Assembly: GCF_050003625.1 (NCBI RefSeq)
Contig: NC_134401.1
Coordinates: 66,599,629-66,663,628 of the forward strand
DNA length: 64,000 nucleotides
Source: Haematobia irritans
Taxonomy: Eukaryota; Arthropoda; Insecta; Diptera; Muscidae
Reading direction: 5' to 3'
In this document: positions 23,501 through 37,500 of the stretch, piece after piece
How positions within the stretch are numbered: the stretch's first letter is position 1
Layout: the number at the start of each line of letters is the position of its first letter
The notes under the pieces: generated by a model
Database searches by the model: none
The model's input: only the letters and a program-made list of their open reading frames with translations
What the model was told of the DNA's origin: nothing
Program-made: the position numbers and the translations under genes

Positions 23501-26500
23501 TTAGGTTATGTGGCAGCCCGATGTATCAGGCTCACTTAGACTATTCAGTCCATTGTGATACCACAGTGGTGAACATCTCTCTTATCACTGAGTGCTGCCC
23601 GATTCCATGTTAAGCTCAATGACAGGGGACCTCATTTTTATAGCCGAGTCCGAACGGCGTTCCACATTCCAGTGAAACCACTTAGAGAAGCTTTGAAACC
23701 CTCAGAAATGTCACCAGCATTACTGAGGTGGGATAATCCACCGCCGAAAAACTTTTTGGTGTTCGGTCGTAGCAGGAATCGAACCCACGGCGGGCATGCT
23801 AACCATTGCACCACGGTGGCTCGAATCACTTAACTGCAAGGTCAAAATAACTTCAATAAAAAGTTTATCGGTATATCAGAGAAATGCTTCTTCTATGCTA
23901 AGCAAAACTCACATTCGTATTTTAAGAAAAAAAATCTTTGGACTCATGACATTAATTTTTTCAGCTATTGTTGTGAAAATAATGAAATGATCATAACAAA
24001 ATTTGGTCCATTACATATACATATGCATAAACGCCAGAATTTCAGCATTAAACGCAAATTAATGTCATGACTAAACTACAAAACTCACTAAACAACCATA
24101 TAATATAGCAAAGTCATCCATTTAAAACACCATTATTATGAAATACTTGGAAAATCTTCAGAATTACTGTTACATTATATATTGGTTTTAATTTTTTTAA
24201 GTAAATCAATTATGTTGATATTTATCCTTAATTATGTAATGATGTTTTCAATTTTATTAAGTCATTATCCGTCAATTGCATTACATATTAAGAGCAATCA
24301 TCACAAATTACTGAGAAGTAATTACTGATTTACTACTGGTAATGCAAATTGTAATGAGTTGTGGTTACCTAGTTTTTGCTGGCAATTCAGTTAACTAAAA
24401 TATATATTAAACAATCAACAATGCACTGAACCCCAATCAAGCAATACACAAACCACTGAATCAAATAAACTGTCTGAAATTCCAGATATCGTTAGCTTAA
24501 TGTGTAAAGGTGCTAAGTCAACCTTTTACAAAAAAAATGGATTAAGATGCAGATCGACAGATAATTCAAAAATACATAGTTTACCATAAAAAATATATTA
24601 AATATCTGTTTTTATTTCTGTTTGGTAATGATGGGTAAAAGTGCTAAGTCAGCACCTGTTAAAATACACGTGCTAAATCAAATTTAAGTTGAGGCTTTGT
24701 TAAAAAATTTAATAGCAATTGTTTGTGTGCGATATTGATAGCATTTATGGATTTACAATTTTTAGAAAATAGCATTTACAATTTTTAGAAAATAGGTTTA
24801 TTTCACAATTTATTAAGTTTTTTGCCTCTCCTGTAAAATTTCAAAAATTTGACTTAGCACTTTTACACATTAAGCTAACGATATGCTGAAAAATTTAACC
24901 TTGCTTATGCAACAAATGTCAACTCTGCTTACGAATATAAGCACAAAACTTACCTTGCAACCCTGAGCAATAATATTAACAATGGATTATCTGAAAATAA
25001 TATTCTGGAATGCAAATGTCCTTGCCCAGCATACATTGAAAAAAAAAAAAACTTTTATATAACAAAGTGGATATTTTACTTATATCTGAAACGCATTTTA
25101 CTGATAAGCACCATTTTTCCATTCCAAAATACAATTTTTACCATACTATGCACCCTAGTGGGAGGCGAGTGGTGGATCCGGAATCCTTATCAAAGAAACA
25201 ATTAAGCATTATCCTGAACGCAATTACAGGGTCCTGTTACTATATATTCGGTATATAGTCCACCAGGATACACTTAGAAACTCTTGGAAATAGGTTTCTA
25301 GCATGTGGTGACTATAATGCGAAGCATACCGTTTGGGGGTCACGTCTCACGACGCCCAAAGGCAGACAATTGTATTTGGCAATCAAAGAGCTTAGATTAG
25401 AGACAATTTCTCCATATTCACCGACCTATTGGCCTACTGATTTAAATAAATTGCCTGATTTGATAGACTTCTTCATTTCAAAGGGTATCCCGATTGAATC
25501 TGTAAAATGTGAATGTAGCGAAGACTTGTCTTCAGATCACTCCCCAGTTTTCTTAACCTTGCATACACAACGAATCGAAAAAGATCATAAATGCAAACTT
25601 CATACTAAGAAAACTAACTGGCATTACTTTAAATATCAAGTCAGCAAAACTTAAATAAGAAACTCCCTCTAAAACAGAGCTTCCCAACCCAATTTGCTTC
25701 GCGCCCCCCAAAAAATGTATCAATTTCGTTACGCCTCCAACCTAAAACAAATTTTGTTTACCCAAACAAACAGGAATAAACATTAACAAAAGCTGAAAAT
25801 ATGATTAACAATAACTAATTAAATAATTAAAAATAAAAATGTTTATGAATATTAATATAAAAGAGTTTATCAACACAGGTGAGTACTATGTTCGTGTTTT
25901 TCACCAAAACACTAAATTAAAAGTGCAAACATATATATGAAGATGATAACATTTTTATCAAGTCTCTTCAAATTATGGATGGAAAATATCCAATGTATTG
26001 ATTGCGAACCATTTAATATATCGAAATTAATTGATTAAAAAAAGTAACCGTGAAAATAAGCTGGTTTTCAGCTTGAAAACTGAACCTAGTACTCAGCTTT
26101 AGTGGAAAATTTGGCAATTGTTTCAACATGACGGCAGTTTGAACATGAAGGCAAGGCAGATATTTTGATTTTATGTCTAAAAGTGACGAAAATGGATTCA
26201 AAATTTTTAAAATGTGTGAATACAAAAGTGGGTAGTGGTTCTGTATTTTAGCAAGAAATTTAGTCGTTGTAAATAAAGTGAACGACTAATAATGGAAACT
26301 TATAGGAAGAATGAACTACCACGCACGAAAATTGAACTAAATTTTATTCCACATTTTCAGATTTCCACAAAGCGTTGTTAAAACCAGGAAATTTTAATGC
26401 CATGTTGTACTTTTTAACTGCAGTTCACGAAATTACATCATATCATAGAAGAAAAAATGAACTAAAAGTAAAGAAGAAAATCATTGGCGCCAAATCATGA

Positions 26501-28503
26501 CCATTTTAACCATATACGAGTAGTAGTTGGACCTGTAGTGGACCTGTCCTCTTTACAATCTTTATAAATGACTTACCCTTTGTGATTAAAAATGCACATG
26601 TATTAATGTATGCTGATGATGTCAAAATCTTCTATTCATTTAATGACCCTATTGACCAAACTCTATTACAGTCTGATCTTGACAATTTCTTAGTGTGGTG
26701 TGATATAAATTTGATGAAATTAAATATCTCAAAGTGTAAGCATATGTCATTTTATAGAGTTAAACGCATTGATACTACACGGTTGAAAAAGACTGTTTTT
26801 CATATGTTTGGCTATAAACATTATATGTTTGGAAAACAAATTTTTAAACACAATATTTTTGAGTGCAAGCATATAATGTTCATAAACTAGCATAACATGT
26901 TTGGGACATATATGTTAATATGTTAGAACATATTATGTTTGGGACATAAAATGTTTGTAAATATAATATGCTTGAATGCAAACATATATTAATTTAGAAA
27001 TAGCCTATTAACATATATGTGTTTAGTAGCTTGGAGCGCTATTTAACAGGGAGCGATATTGAATTAAGTTGGTGGTTGTTGCTTGTTATTACAAAATTAA
27101 CATTTTATTTTTCCTTGGGCAATTGATCAGCTACTTCTTTGATCCTTACAAACTGTGTGGTCCGCTGTTCGAATCCCCGTCCGGCAAAAGGTAAAATAAA
27201 ATAAAAAAAAATTGAATAATTTCTTCTACAATGTTTGTATTACAGAAAAAGGTGCTAAGAACTAAAAACTCTCGTGGAAGTGAGAAAGATGTCGGGGAAT
27301 ATACAATTGGGCAGAAACAAAATTTTGAGCATTCAGGTTGAAAACCTATGTTGTTAGCACCTATATTACCTGTTTATTTTCATAATTCATTTTGATTGTA
27401 AATATATAAATAAATAAATAAAATTTTGAGCACAATATTGTTTTGGAGAACTTTTTTTAAGCATATAATATTTTTGGGTGCAAAATGCTTCCAAACATAT
27501 TATATGGTCACATAATAACATATTGTTTTTTGGAAGACAACATTATTGAATTTGGATGCAAAAATACAAAATGTTTGGAACTTAGACTACCCAAACATAT
27601 ATTGTTTAGACCAATATGCTTTCAAACATATTATATATTGGAAGAGATCAAACATATAAATGTTTGGGCAATACCCAAAAATGTATATGCTTGAAGCAAA
27701 ATATGTTTGGGAGTATATGTTACAGAAGCGATTTTTTGTGAGCGTGTAGTTACTTTCTTTACAGTCGTGAACTTGATAGGGTTGAGACTTTTCTTGATCT
27801 TGGTATTCTTTTAGATAATAGATTAAATTTTAAACAACATTTAACTATGATGATTAATAAAGCATACAGCTCGCTTGGTTTCATGAAGAGATGGTGTAAA
27901 GAATTTGATGATCACTGTGTCACTAAAAGTCTGTACATTTCTCTTGTTCGTACTACCCTAGAATATGGCTCAGTTATATGGGACCCTGTTTATAAAATAT
28001 ATTCGGATAAAATTGAATCAGTTCAAAAACAATTCCTTATTTTTTGCCTGAGAAAACGAGGATGGACATATCTTACACTACCTTCATAAAAATATAGACT
28101 TGAACAAATTAAACTTCCGTCATTAATTAGTCGAAGAAAAATGTTAAATATCACGTTTATTATGAATATTATACATGGGAAAATTATTTCGAGTTTTATT
28201 TTGAGTCGTATTAGTCTAACTGTACCTCTTAGACCAACAAGGAACTTCCGTTTATTAAGTATAACTTACTTCCAAAGAGAGTTTGCAAATAATGATTCTC
28301 TTCGCCACCTATGTGATGATTTTAATAAGTATTATCATATTATTAATCTTTCTGAGGATAGAAATATGCTAAAACGTAAAATGATTCTTTATTTGAATGA
28401 ATGAATGATAATTTATAATATACTTCCCATTTTTTTTTATTGTTGTATATATGTTATGTAGTATTATTATTAGTCTGTAAGGATATTGTATCTATAGACT
28501 TAA

Positions 28504-28544
<41 letters not shown>

Positions 28545-31500
28545 AGGAAATTTTAATGCCATGTTGTACTTTTTAACTGCAGTTCACGAAATTACATCAT
28601 ATCATAGAAGAAAAAATGAACTAAAAGTAAAGAAGAAAATCATTGGCGCCAAATCATGACCATTTTAACCATATACGAGTAGTAGTTCATTCTTACTATT
28701 TTTGGGAATAGTACGAAAATGTTAATTTGTTTTAGTTCATATTGAACTTATGTGTACGGTTATTGAACTTTATACTCACGTTTAATTCATGAAAATTTGA
28801 GACATATTTAAAAAAGTAAGATTTCATTTAGCTGTAGAAAATTGCGATAAAAATAATAAAATTTAACTACAAGTAAATAATTTTTTCCAATAAAAATAAG
28901 TTAAATTTAGCGTTAGTTTAACTACGGAATTTTTTTCTGTGAACAAATTTAATGATACAAAACCTGCTCAACCAAAAATGACGCTGCGCTGACCATTTGT
29001 ACAATGTATTCACTCCCAACAGTTGCGAAGACACTCCAGAATATATTCAAACTTTTTTAGATCAAACTCATCAACTCGATTTGCCAATTAAAAAATTCAC
29101 TAAAAGCGAAATTACACAAGCTATAAAATCTCTAAAACTTGGTAAAGCTCCGGGTTATGACTTAATAACCCCAAAGGTTCTGAAGGAGCTTCCAAAGAAG
29201 GTATTGATTGTATCACATTTATATTTAACGCCTGTCTAACTTACAACTTTATTCCTCTGCAATGGAAAGTTGCACAAATTTCTATGATTCAAACACCTGC
29301 ACGGACGAAAAAGACTGTTTCTCATATGTTTGGGTATAAACATTATATGTTTGGAACTCAAATTTTTAAACACAATATTTTTGAGTGCAAACATATAATG
29401 TTCATAAACTAGCATAATATGTTGGGACATATATGTTAATATGTTAGAACATATTATGTTTGGGACATAAAATGTTTGTAAATATAATATGCTTGTATGC
29501 AAACATATATTAATTTAGAAATAGCCCATAAACATATATGTGTTTACAAAGAGAGACAAAGTGTATGCTGGAAGTAAAATAATGAAAGTAACCAATTGGC
29601 GCATTACAAATATATATACACAAAGAAAATTTCATTAAACATAGGAAAAATACTATGTGTGAATATAAACAAGTATAAATTTACATATTATGAGTAAACA
29701 TATATATGTTGTGATATAAGACTTCGCCAAAAATTGTATATGCTTAAGTAAAATATTAAAATGAGTATTCGGAGAGAAAATTCATTCGGAACCAAGATAT
29801 ATTTTGAAAAAAGAGCATGAGTTTTGTTTATCATTTTCGCATTACGGGCACAATTTTTTTGTTCGTCAAAGCAAATCGGAACGTAGGACGAGTAAGTCAA
29901 AATATTCAAACAAAGGTAATTAAAGGGATCTTCATAAAAACTAACGAAAGGGCACTATACACTGAACAAAAAGCATGCCCGGTTCCAAAGATTGTGTCTC
30001 CACTTTACCAATTTTGATATTGATTCCGAACCAAAGAAGCGGAGAATACAAGTAAGGATGCTTTTAAGACACAATTCTCTTTTAAATGGGGTTTTGTGTA
30101 CTTGACTCTACGAAGCACATTTCAATTTTTCGCTTTTTCAGCTTTTTTTCATATGCTATAAAATGTCCGTTAAAAACAAGACTTCCAGTAGAAATTATGC
30201 TATGTTTCAAGTAAAAAATGTCTTTAAAATAAAGTATTGAAAAACATATTTTTGAATGATTTTTGCTATTATTGTGGTAAGCCATTTGACCAAGTGAATT
30301 CTTATCGACCAATCAGTTTACTGCCTGTATTATCTAAACTTCTGGAGTCTCTTTTCCTTAAAAGATTAATGTCAATAATTGAAGAAAATAAAATTATACC
30401 ACATCACCAGTTTGGATTCAGGTAGAATCACGGAACAATCGAGCACACCCTCAAAAACAAAATCGCTTCTGTAACATATACTCCCAAACATATTTTGCTT
30501 CAAGCATATACATTTTTGGGTAGTCTAAGTTCCAAACATTTTGTATTTTTCCATCCAAATTCAATAATGTTGTCTTCCAAAAAAGTATATGTTCTTATGT
30601 GAACATATAATATGTTTGGAAACATTTTGAACCCAAATTAGAAGAATTTTCTCCCAAAGAAGATTGAGCTCAAATTTTTTTCTGCCTAATTGTATATTCC
30701 CTCACATTTTTCTCACTTCCACGAGTTTTTTAGTTTTTAGCACCTTTTTCTGTAATACAAACATTTTAGAAGAAATTATTATATTTTATATTTTTTTTAA
30801 ATTTTACCTTTTGCCGGACGGGGATTCGAACAGCGGACCACACATTTAGTAAGCCAGCACACTAACCACTGGGCTACGTAGCTGTTATGGTCATCAAGAG
30901 ATAATTATCGTTATAAGTTATATTTATATAGCATAGCTTGCGGCGCCCACGAGCCGATGCAAACAGAACATTGTTTAACAACATAACATTGTTAAACATA
31001 CATTTGTTGGAAGCGTGGAGCAGTGGTTGGTCGTCCGCCTTGCGTGACGGGGGACCTGGGTTCGATCCCTGCTTCGACCAACACCATTTTTTTTTTGTTT
31101 TTTTTTTTTTAATATATTTTTTACATATATTCCAGATACGTTCGGAAGTTCCCGAAAAGGTGTTCAGCATTACATACTATTATATTAAATTTTTACTACG
31201 AAATTGTAAAGTGTGTTTTATAAAAGACTTAAAGTCAGAAAAGAAAAGTGCTTGATATAAACGAAATGGACTGAGTTCAAATCAAATATTATTTTTTTAT
31301 TGCAACAATAAAAATTGTGTAACAAATAAAGGTTTTTGTATACAAGTTTAAAAATTTCGAAGAAATTCAAAAACTCTTACAAAAGAAGAACGTGAAGTCG
31401 AGTATATATAAATATTTTTCCATCGAATCCTAAGGTTAACGATAACCATTCAAAAGCACATTATATTTAAATTCTAAACAGTAATTTTAAAACAGCACAT

Positions 31501-34500
31501 AAATTTATTTTGGTGTGAACAATTGTTTGCTAGCATGTAACACCATTAATTTAGAAATACAAATAAATATGAATTTTTATTAACGAATAATTTTGTACTT
31601 AATTTAATTCTTAAGGCCGGTATAAATTGGCATTATCACGTTAAAATGGCCATGTTTACCCTTTTACTTTTCTTTAATAATTTCTTTTAAAAGAAATAAA
31701 CTTATTCAATTGTTGCTTTGGATCTTTCCCCACCATGTTATAATACAATTTACCGGAAAAAGTTGTAATGTTATTCTGTTATAATATTGTAATGTTATTC
31801 TCGAACTCAATGCCCGCTTTTATTTTCGAAAAAAATCTGTCAACTCCTCTTGGACTACTCATTAGTAAAGAGGAACTAATCTTTGTTTTTATAGATCTTC
31901 AAAGGTCGATACTTTCAATGATGTCGTGTTGTTGTTATAATTAAGTGATTTGGCTTAAAAATGGGTATCATAACATGAAAGAACAAATTTTGGACTAAGG
32001 TCAACTTGACTTTAATAATTCAGAAAAATTCTTTAAAATTAATGAAACTGTCTTTAAATTTGTTACATTTTTGCATCTTGACTACAAGGCAAAAATCATT
32101 CAAAAATAGGATATGTTTTTCAATACTTTATTTTAAAGACATTTTTTACTTGAAACATAGCATAATTTCTACTGGAAGTCTTGTTTTTAACGGACATTTT
32201 ATAGCATATGCAAAAAAGCTGAAAAAGCGAAAAATTGAAATGTGCTTCGTAGAGTCAAGTACACAAAACCCCATTTAAAAGAGAATTGTGTCTTAAAAGC
32301 ATCCTTACTTGTATTCGCCGCTTCTTTGGTTCGGAATCAATATCAAAATTGTTAAAGTGGAGACACAATCCTTGGAACAGGACATGCTTTTTGTTCAGTG
32401 TATAGTGCCCTTTCGTTAGTTTTTATGAAGATCCCTTTAATTACCTTTGTTTGAATATTTTGACTTACTCGTCCTACGTTCCGATTTGTTTTGACGAAAC
32501 AAAAAAATTGTGCCCGTAATGCGAAAATGATAAACAAAACTCATGCTCTTTTTTTCAAATATATTTTATCTTGGTTCCGAATGAATTTTAATATTTTACT
32601 TAAGCATATACAATTTTTGGCGAAGTCTTATATCACAACATATATATGTTTACTCATAATATGTAAATTTATACTTGTTTATATTCACACATAGTATTTT
32701 TCCTATATTTAATGAAATTTTCTTTGTGTATATATATTTGTAATGCGCCAATTGGTTACTTTCATTATTTTACTTCCAGCATACACTTTGTCTCCCTTTG
32801 TAAACACATATATGTTTATGGGCTATTTCTAAATTAATATATGTTTGCATCCAAGCATATTATATTTACAAACATTTTATGTCCCAAACATAATATGTTC
32901 TAACATATTAACATATGCACTCAAAAATATTGTGTTTAAAAATTTGAGTTCCAAACATATAATGTTTATACCCAAACATATGAAAAACAGTCTTTTTCGT
33001 CCGTGCAAGTACATCGCTTGGTGGAAAAAATAAATCTAGCTTTTGAATCGAGACATTACTGTACATATGCGTTTCTAGATATTTCACAAACATTTGACAA
33101 AGTATGGCAAGATGGCCTACACAGAAAAAAAGTGTCTCGTAAAATTAAGAAGATTTTTACAATAATTTATTACAAGAATTTTCCAGAATTTTAGTTCATT
33201 TTTCGTATCTTCAACGAAAATTAACTACTCGAAAGGAAATTTTACAAATTCTAAGTAGCAATCGTTTAGTTCATGGCATACAAAATACGATGGAAATTTC
33301 CTTAAAAAATTTCTTAACTTTTAGTTAAAAATTCTTTTGATATGCCATAAAACTACTTGTGAAATGTAAAGTACTTTCTAAATAATAAGTGCAATTTACT
33401 ATAAGATTTTTTGTATGAGAAAATATTTTTTACGAAAAATGAACTTGAAAGTGGATAGCAATTTCTTACTGACAATTCCTATAGTTAATAATTGTTGGTA
33501 GAAAATTACCCAATGAAATATTTTTAGTTCACATGTAATTAAATTTATAGACATTTTCGTCAAAAATGGTAGATAACATTTCATGAAGTTTTTGCAAATT
33601 TTAAGTTAAACGTTTCATCGTTTATAAACTGGTGTGCCTTTACGAATATTATTCTTAGAGTAAAATGTCAGCAGATGCGATGAACTAATGCATAGTACAG
33701 ATATATATCTTTATCGGCATAGTGGAATGTGATGAATTTAAAGATGATGTTACTTGAGTTTAGTTTGAGTGAGAGTAATGCATTAATGAGAAATGGTAGC
33801 GAGGGCTGGGTATGTTCTGTATACATGAGCGTGGGTTTGTTTTTATTGTTTTTCATTTAGTGGTTTGTGTGTGTGTTTGTTATTCGCGGATGGTTTATTT
33901 GGCTGGATGAGATGTTGTTTTCAATAAAGGCACATGTGTTTTTGTTGTTGTAGCAATGTTTTGGCTTTGCTTGGTTTTGTTTGGCATGCTTCAGTTGTAT
34001 AGTTGCCGTTGGCGTGGGCTGTTGCATCTTTTAAGCAGGTATGCAACAAGGGAATATAAAGGCATGGAATATTTTGGATTTTTAAGACATATATTGGTGT
34101 TTGTTTATTAAACCTTTTAAATGAAAGTTACTAATATTTTATAGGTAGTTTAGAAAAGTGTTATTAAGAATATTTAGGAAAATATGTTGAAATTGAAAGT
34201 GTATTGAATTTTTTATTATTCAATGTAAAAAATTAATATTCAATTCCAGATGAATTTGGAAAATTTTTGTTATATCTCATAGTCATAAATTGGTAAGTAT
34301 TTTATTAATATGGCTTTATTTAAAAAAAATTATGTATATTATTATTTGTTAATTAATTTTTTTGGAAACCAGTTTAATGATTTTCTTTGTTGTAAAAGCA
34401 ATATTTAATTTCAGAGCCACTCCAGATAGATTCGAACAAATTTATTTAAAAATAGAGAATTGGTATGTTTTCTTTTAAAAATTGGATTTCTTTCAACTAG

Positions 34501-37500
34501 AATATTTACGTTTTTATGACCTTTTTATCATCAAAATTGCAGGTTTTTAATACCTTATTTTAGTATTTCTTTAATCAAATTTTTTGGAAACCAATGTAAT
34601 ATTTTTAATGTAAAAAACAAATATTTAATTTCAGAATAACCCCTTAAAAATTTGGAAAAAAATTTGGTACTCCTTTGCTTGTAATTTAATAGTGAATTGG
34701 TAAGGATTCTTTAACTTTCTTTTAACTATGGAAGTCATCCTTATTTTTTGTACATTAACGTCATCCTTCGTAATTTTCACTACGGATCATTTCAAGAAGC
34801 TATAATTTTCATCGTAAGCGAAAAAGTGAAGCAAACTTGAATTTATTTTCTTCTTCAATTTGGTTTTAATTAGTATAAAACAAAAATTTATAAATCGGTC
34901 GAATTAGTATAACTTAAATTTACCATTTCCCAGTAGACTAAATGCATTTTACATCAAAAATGAAATTACCTGTCGTCATTTTGACGAATGATGACTGTCT
35001 AGGGTTAACCAGAATATTTGGTTTTTTATGCATATTATTATTTTTTTTTAATTAGATTTTTTGGAAACCTATTTCATAATTTTATTTAATGTAAAAAATA
35101 AATATTTAATTTCAGAGTAACCCAAATAAATTTCGACAACTTTTTATATTTCCCCTCAGCGTACAATTTAATAGATAATTGGTAAGTTTTATATTAAAAC
35201 TTTGGCTTTCTTTCAACTAGAATATTTATTTTATTATATCCTTCACATCAATAACAACACAGTTTTGTGAGTTTATAGAATACTTAATTATTTCTCTAAT
35301 TGTTTCAGGTACAAATTTTATGATATATGTTTTCCAAAGAAAAGTTGAATTCCTTACACCATTTGATAAAATGCCCCCACATATGGTAAGTTACAAGCTA
35401 AAATGAAGAATTAAAAAATTATATTTCATTACATGGTGTTAATTTTTAACAATTTTCATTATTGCTTCCATTTTTTTCAGCAAGATATGTGAAAAAATTA
35501 CCTACGATGAATAAAAAAGGATAAGTCAAAATGTCCAAACAGCGTGTTCAAATGAACTATTCTCTGTTCCACATGGTCATAATGAACTAAAATTTAAGAG
35601 ACTTATAAACTAGACAAGTTTAAAAAAATCTTAAGGGCTAAATCATGGTCAATATTCCTACAGATTAGTTCATTTTGCAATGGAAAAGGGTTCACTGTTT
35701 TTTCAGTGTACTATACAAAGTCAAATCGCTTGTTCCAATAAACTATTATTTGTTTATAAAATCCTATATTCAAAACCGATTATTCTGTGTACAAGATAAT
35801 GATGAGATGAGCACACTGAGATCTATTAGGGCGGGCGTTCCCCAGGGGAGCGTTATGGGTCCTATTTTATATGTACTACTTACATCAGATCTGCCTGAAT
35901 CAGAATCTACTGTCATTGGAACTTTTGCGGATGATACCGCTAGTAGACATCAATGCGGAAAATGCGAGTAATTTACTACAGAATTATTTAAATACTTTAA
36001 GTAAGTAAGGCTAAACAACTGGCGCATAAAAGCGAATGAGTCGAAATCTACCCATGTCACATTTACATTAAATCATTCAACTTGTCCACCTGTGAAAATG
36101 AATCAAATAGATATTCCACAAAAGAAAAACGTTAAATATCTTGGATTGTACTTAGATAGCAAACTGAAATGGGGAACCCATATCAAAACGAAACGAAAAG
36201 CACTTGATATCCAAGCCAATAAAATGAACTTTCTAATTGGTCCCAATTCGAAACTCTCTGGAAAATACTGACCCGTGTAAAAATTGGTGGATCTGGCCAG
36301 ATATTATTAGATCTTCTGCCATATCTGATTAGATATGATAGTATATGTAGGCAGATCTGGACAGATCCGAAAAATGGTAATATCTGATCAGATCTAATTC
36401 TAAAGGAATTAGATCTGACCAGATCTCAAATTTGGCCCACATCTAATTATATCTAATTTGATATAATTAGATGTTAATATATCTAATTATATATAATTTT
36501 ATCTACAAATTTCCAAAATTAGTGAAATTACAGTAATTAATAAAAAAGATTTATTTAATGGTTTTATAGTGAAAAGAGTATTTAATATTATAAGTTGGAT
36601 CAAACATATGTACATTATATGTAAGTCTAGGTATAAAAGTCTACGAATTAAAAAAAAACAACAACAGCAAAAACAAAATATATATACATAGCCACCAAGG
36701 GTTCTGGCATTTCCCAAGGCGTTAGTACATTGCTCTCTGCAAACATTTCTTTAAATGAGTCTCGCAATTCCTTTATTTGACTACTCGGTATGAAAACTCT
36801 GAAAAATATAAAATATACAGAAGAATTATCAGTCTAACATATTTAAAGATATATTTGCAAATAATACATATACTTACCAAAATTTGCTTCTCGTACCCAA
36901 TAATTTAAACCAGCGCTGTATTGAATGGTTTGTGCGAAGCTCCAAATACCATACTATGAATAATTGCACGGGAATGTATCCGGTTCACAATCCAAATCAT
37001 CTCCAAATTTGTATTCTTTTTGAAATTGGATAATACTTCCTTCTATCGCAACTTCGGATATGGCCTGGTCACAAATCTTTACATTGCTCCACTGTCTTCT
37101 TTTAATCTTTTCCTGGACTACCACAAATTCATCCTCCTAAAACAGAGAAAATATTTAATATATAAAAATAGGAACAAAACAATAAACTTACCTTCTTTAT
37201 CTTCCTCGAAAAATGAGATTTTTATATGAAATAAAAATATGAAACTCGCATTATCAAATATTTGATATATTTTTTTTTTCAAATTTAATAACAACAGGCG
37301 TTTCTAATGGTGATAGTTATGGGGTTACATTTTTGAAAACAAAAAGACAGTTGTGTCTGAAAGTTAAGCATTTTATGAAGACACTTCAAACTGATATTTA
37401 AAAGGGTTTCTTGAAACTGTCACAACATATAAAGATTGTTTGGTTATGTTCACCACTTGTTTGATGTGCGAAACATACGTGCTTGTAACCAAGTATATCA

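Larger units (their letters stand above)
22894..24395. mobile_element. MITE family O with nested remnants
   Basis: The left end near CCCAGCAACAATTCTTATTA and right end near GTTTTTGCTGG have matching inverted CCAGCAA motifs. Both subterminal regions are rich in GTAAT/ATTAC. A B-like remnant and a complete SINE lie inside. Exact ends uncertain. Confidence 0.4.
26529..28543 (+). mobile_element. 5'-truncated LINE with poly(A), hosting a family A MITE
   Basis: Opens inside the RT domain ([13 protein letters not shown]), carries the YADD catalytic box ([13 protein letters not shown]) and [16 protein letters not shown]. It is interrupted at 26776, continues [13 protein letters not shown] and [17 protein letters not shown] to MILYLNE, and ends in about 38 A residues. 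In-frame stops occur. The clade is not certain (jockey or CR1-like). It is flanked by perfect 144-bp repeats. Confidence 0.8.
25670..28944. mobile_element. 3.3-kb insertion block in the LINE
   Basis: Separates the endonuclease and RT pieces of the scattered LINE. The outer parts (25670-26384 and 28688-28944, ending TTTTTTTCTGTG) are non-coding and look like a C-type transposon. The core is a second LINE fragment flanked by 144-bp direct repeats. The left boundary is approximate. Confidence 0.45.
30446..33005 (-). mobile_element. Family B copy, full length, in the LINE
   Basis: 2560 bp from CACCCTCAAAAACAAAATCG to CTTTTTCGTCCGTG, flanked by CA on both sides. Joining the flanks restores the LINE frame ([11 protein letters not shown]). 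It carries two tRNA-like segments in opposite orientation. Confidence 0.9.

Noticed and set aside
31010..31086. Functional tRNA gene
   Set aside because: Boxes A and B are visible, but the stems are imperfect and the segment recurs inside transposons.
34090..35480. Calling the family C modules a real host gene
   Set aside because: No continuous frame links the modules and the segment lies within a transposon with verified ends. Kept as an observation only.
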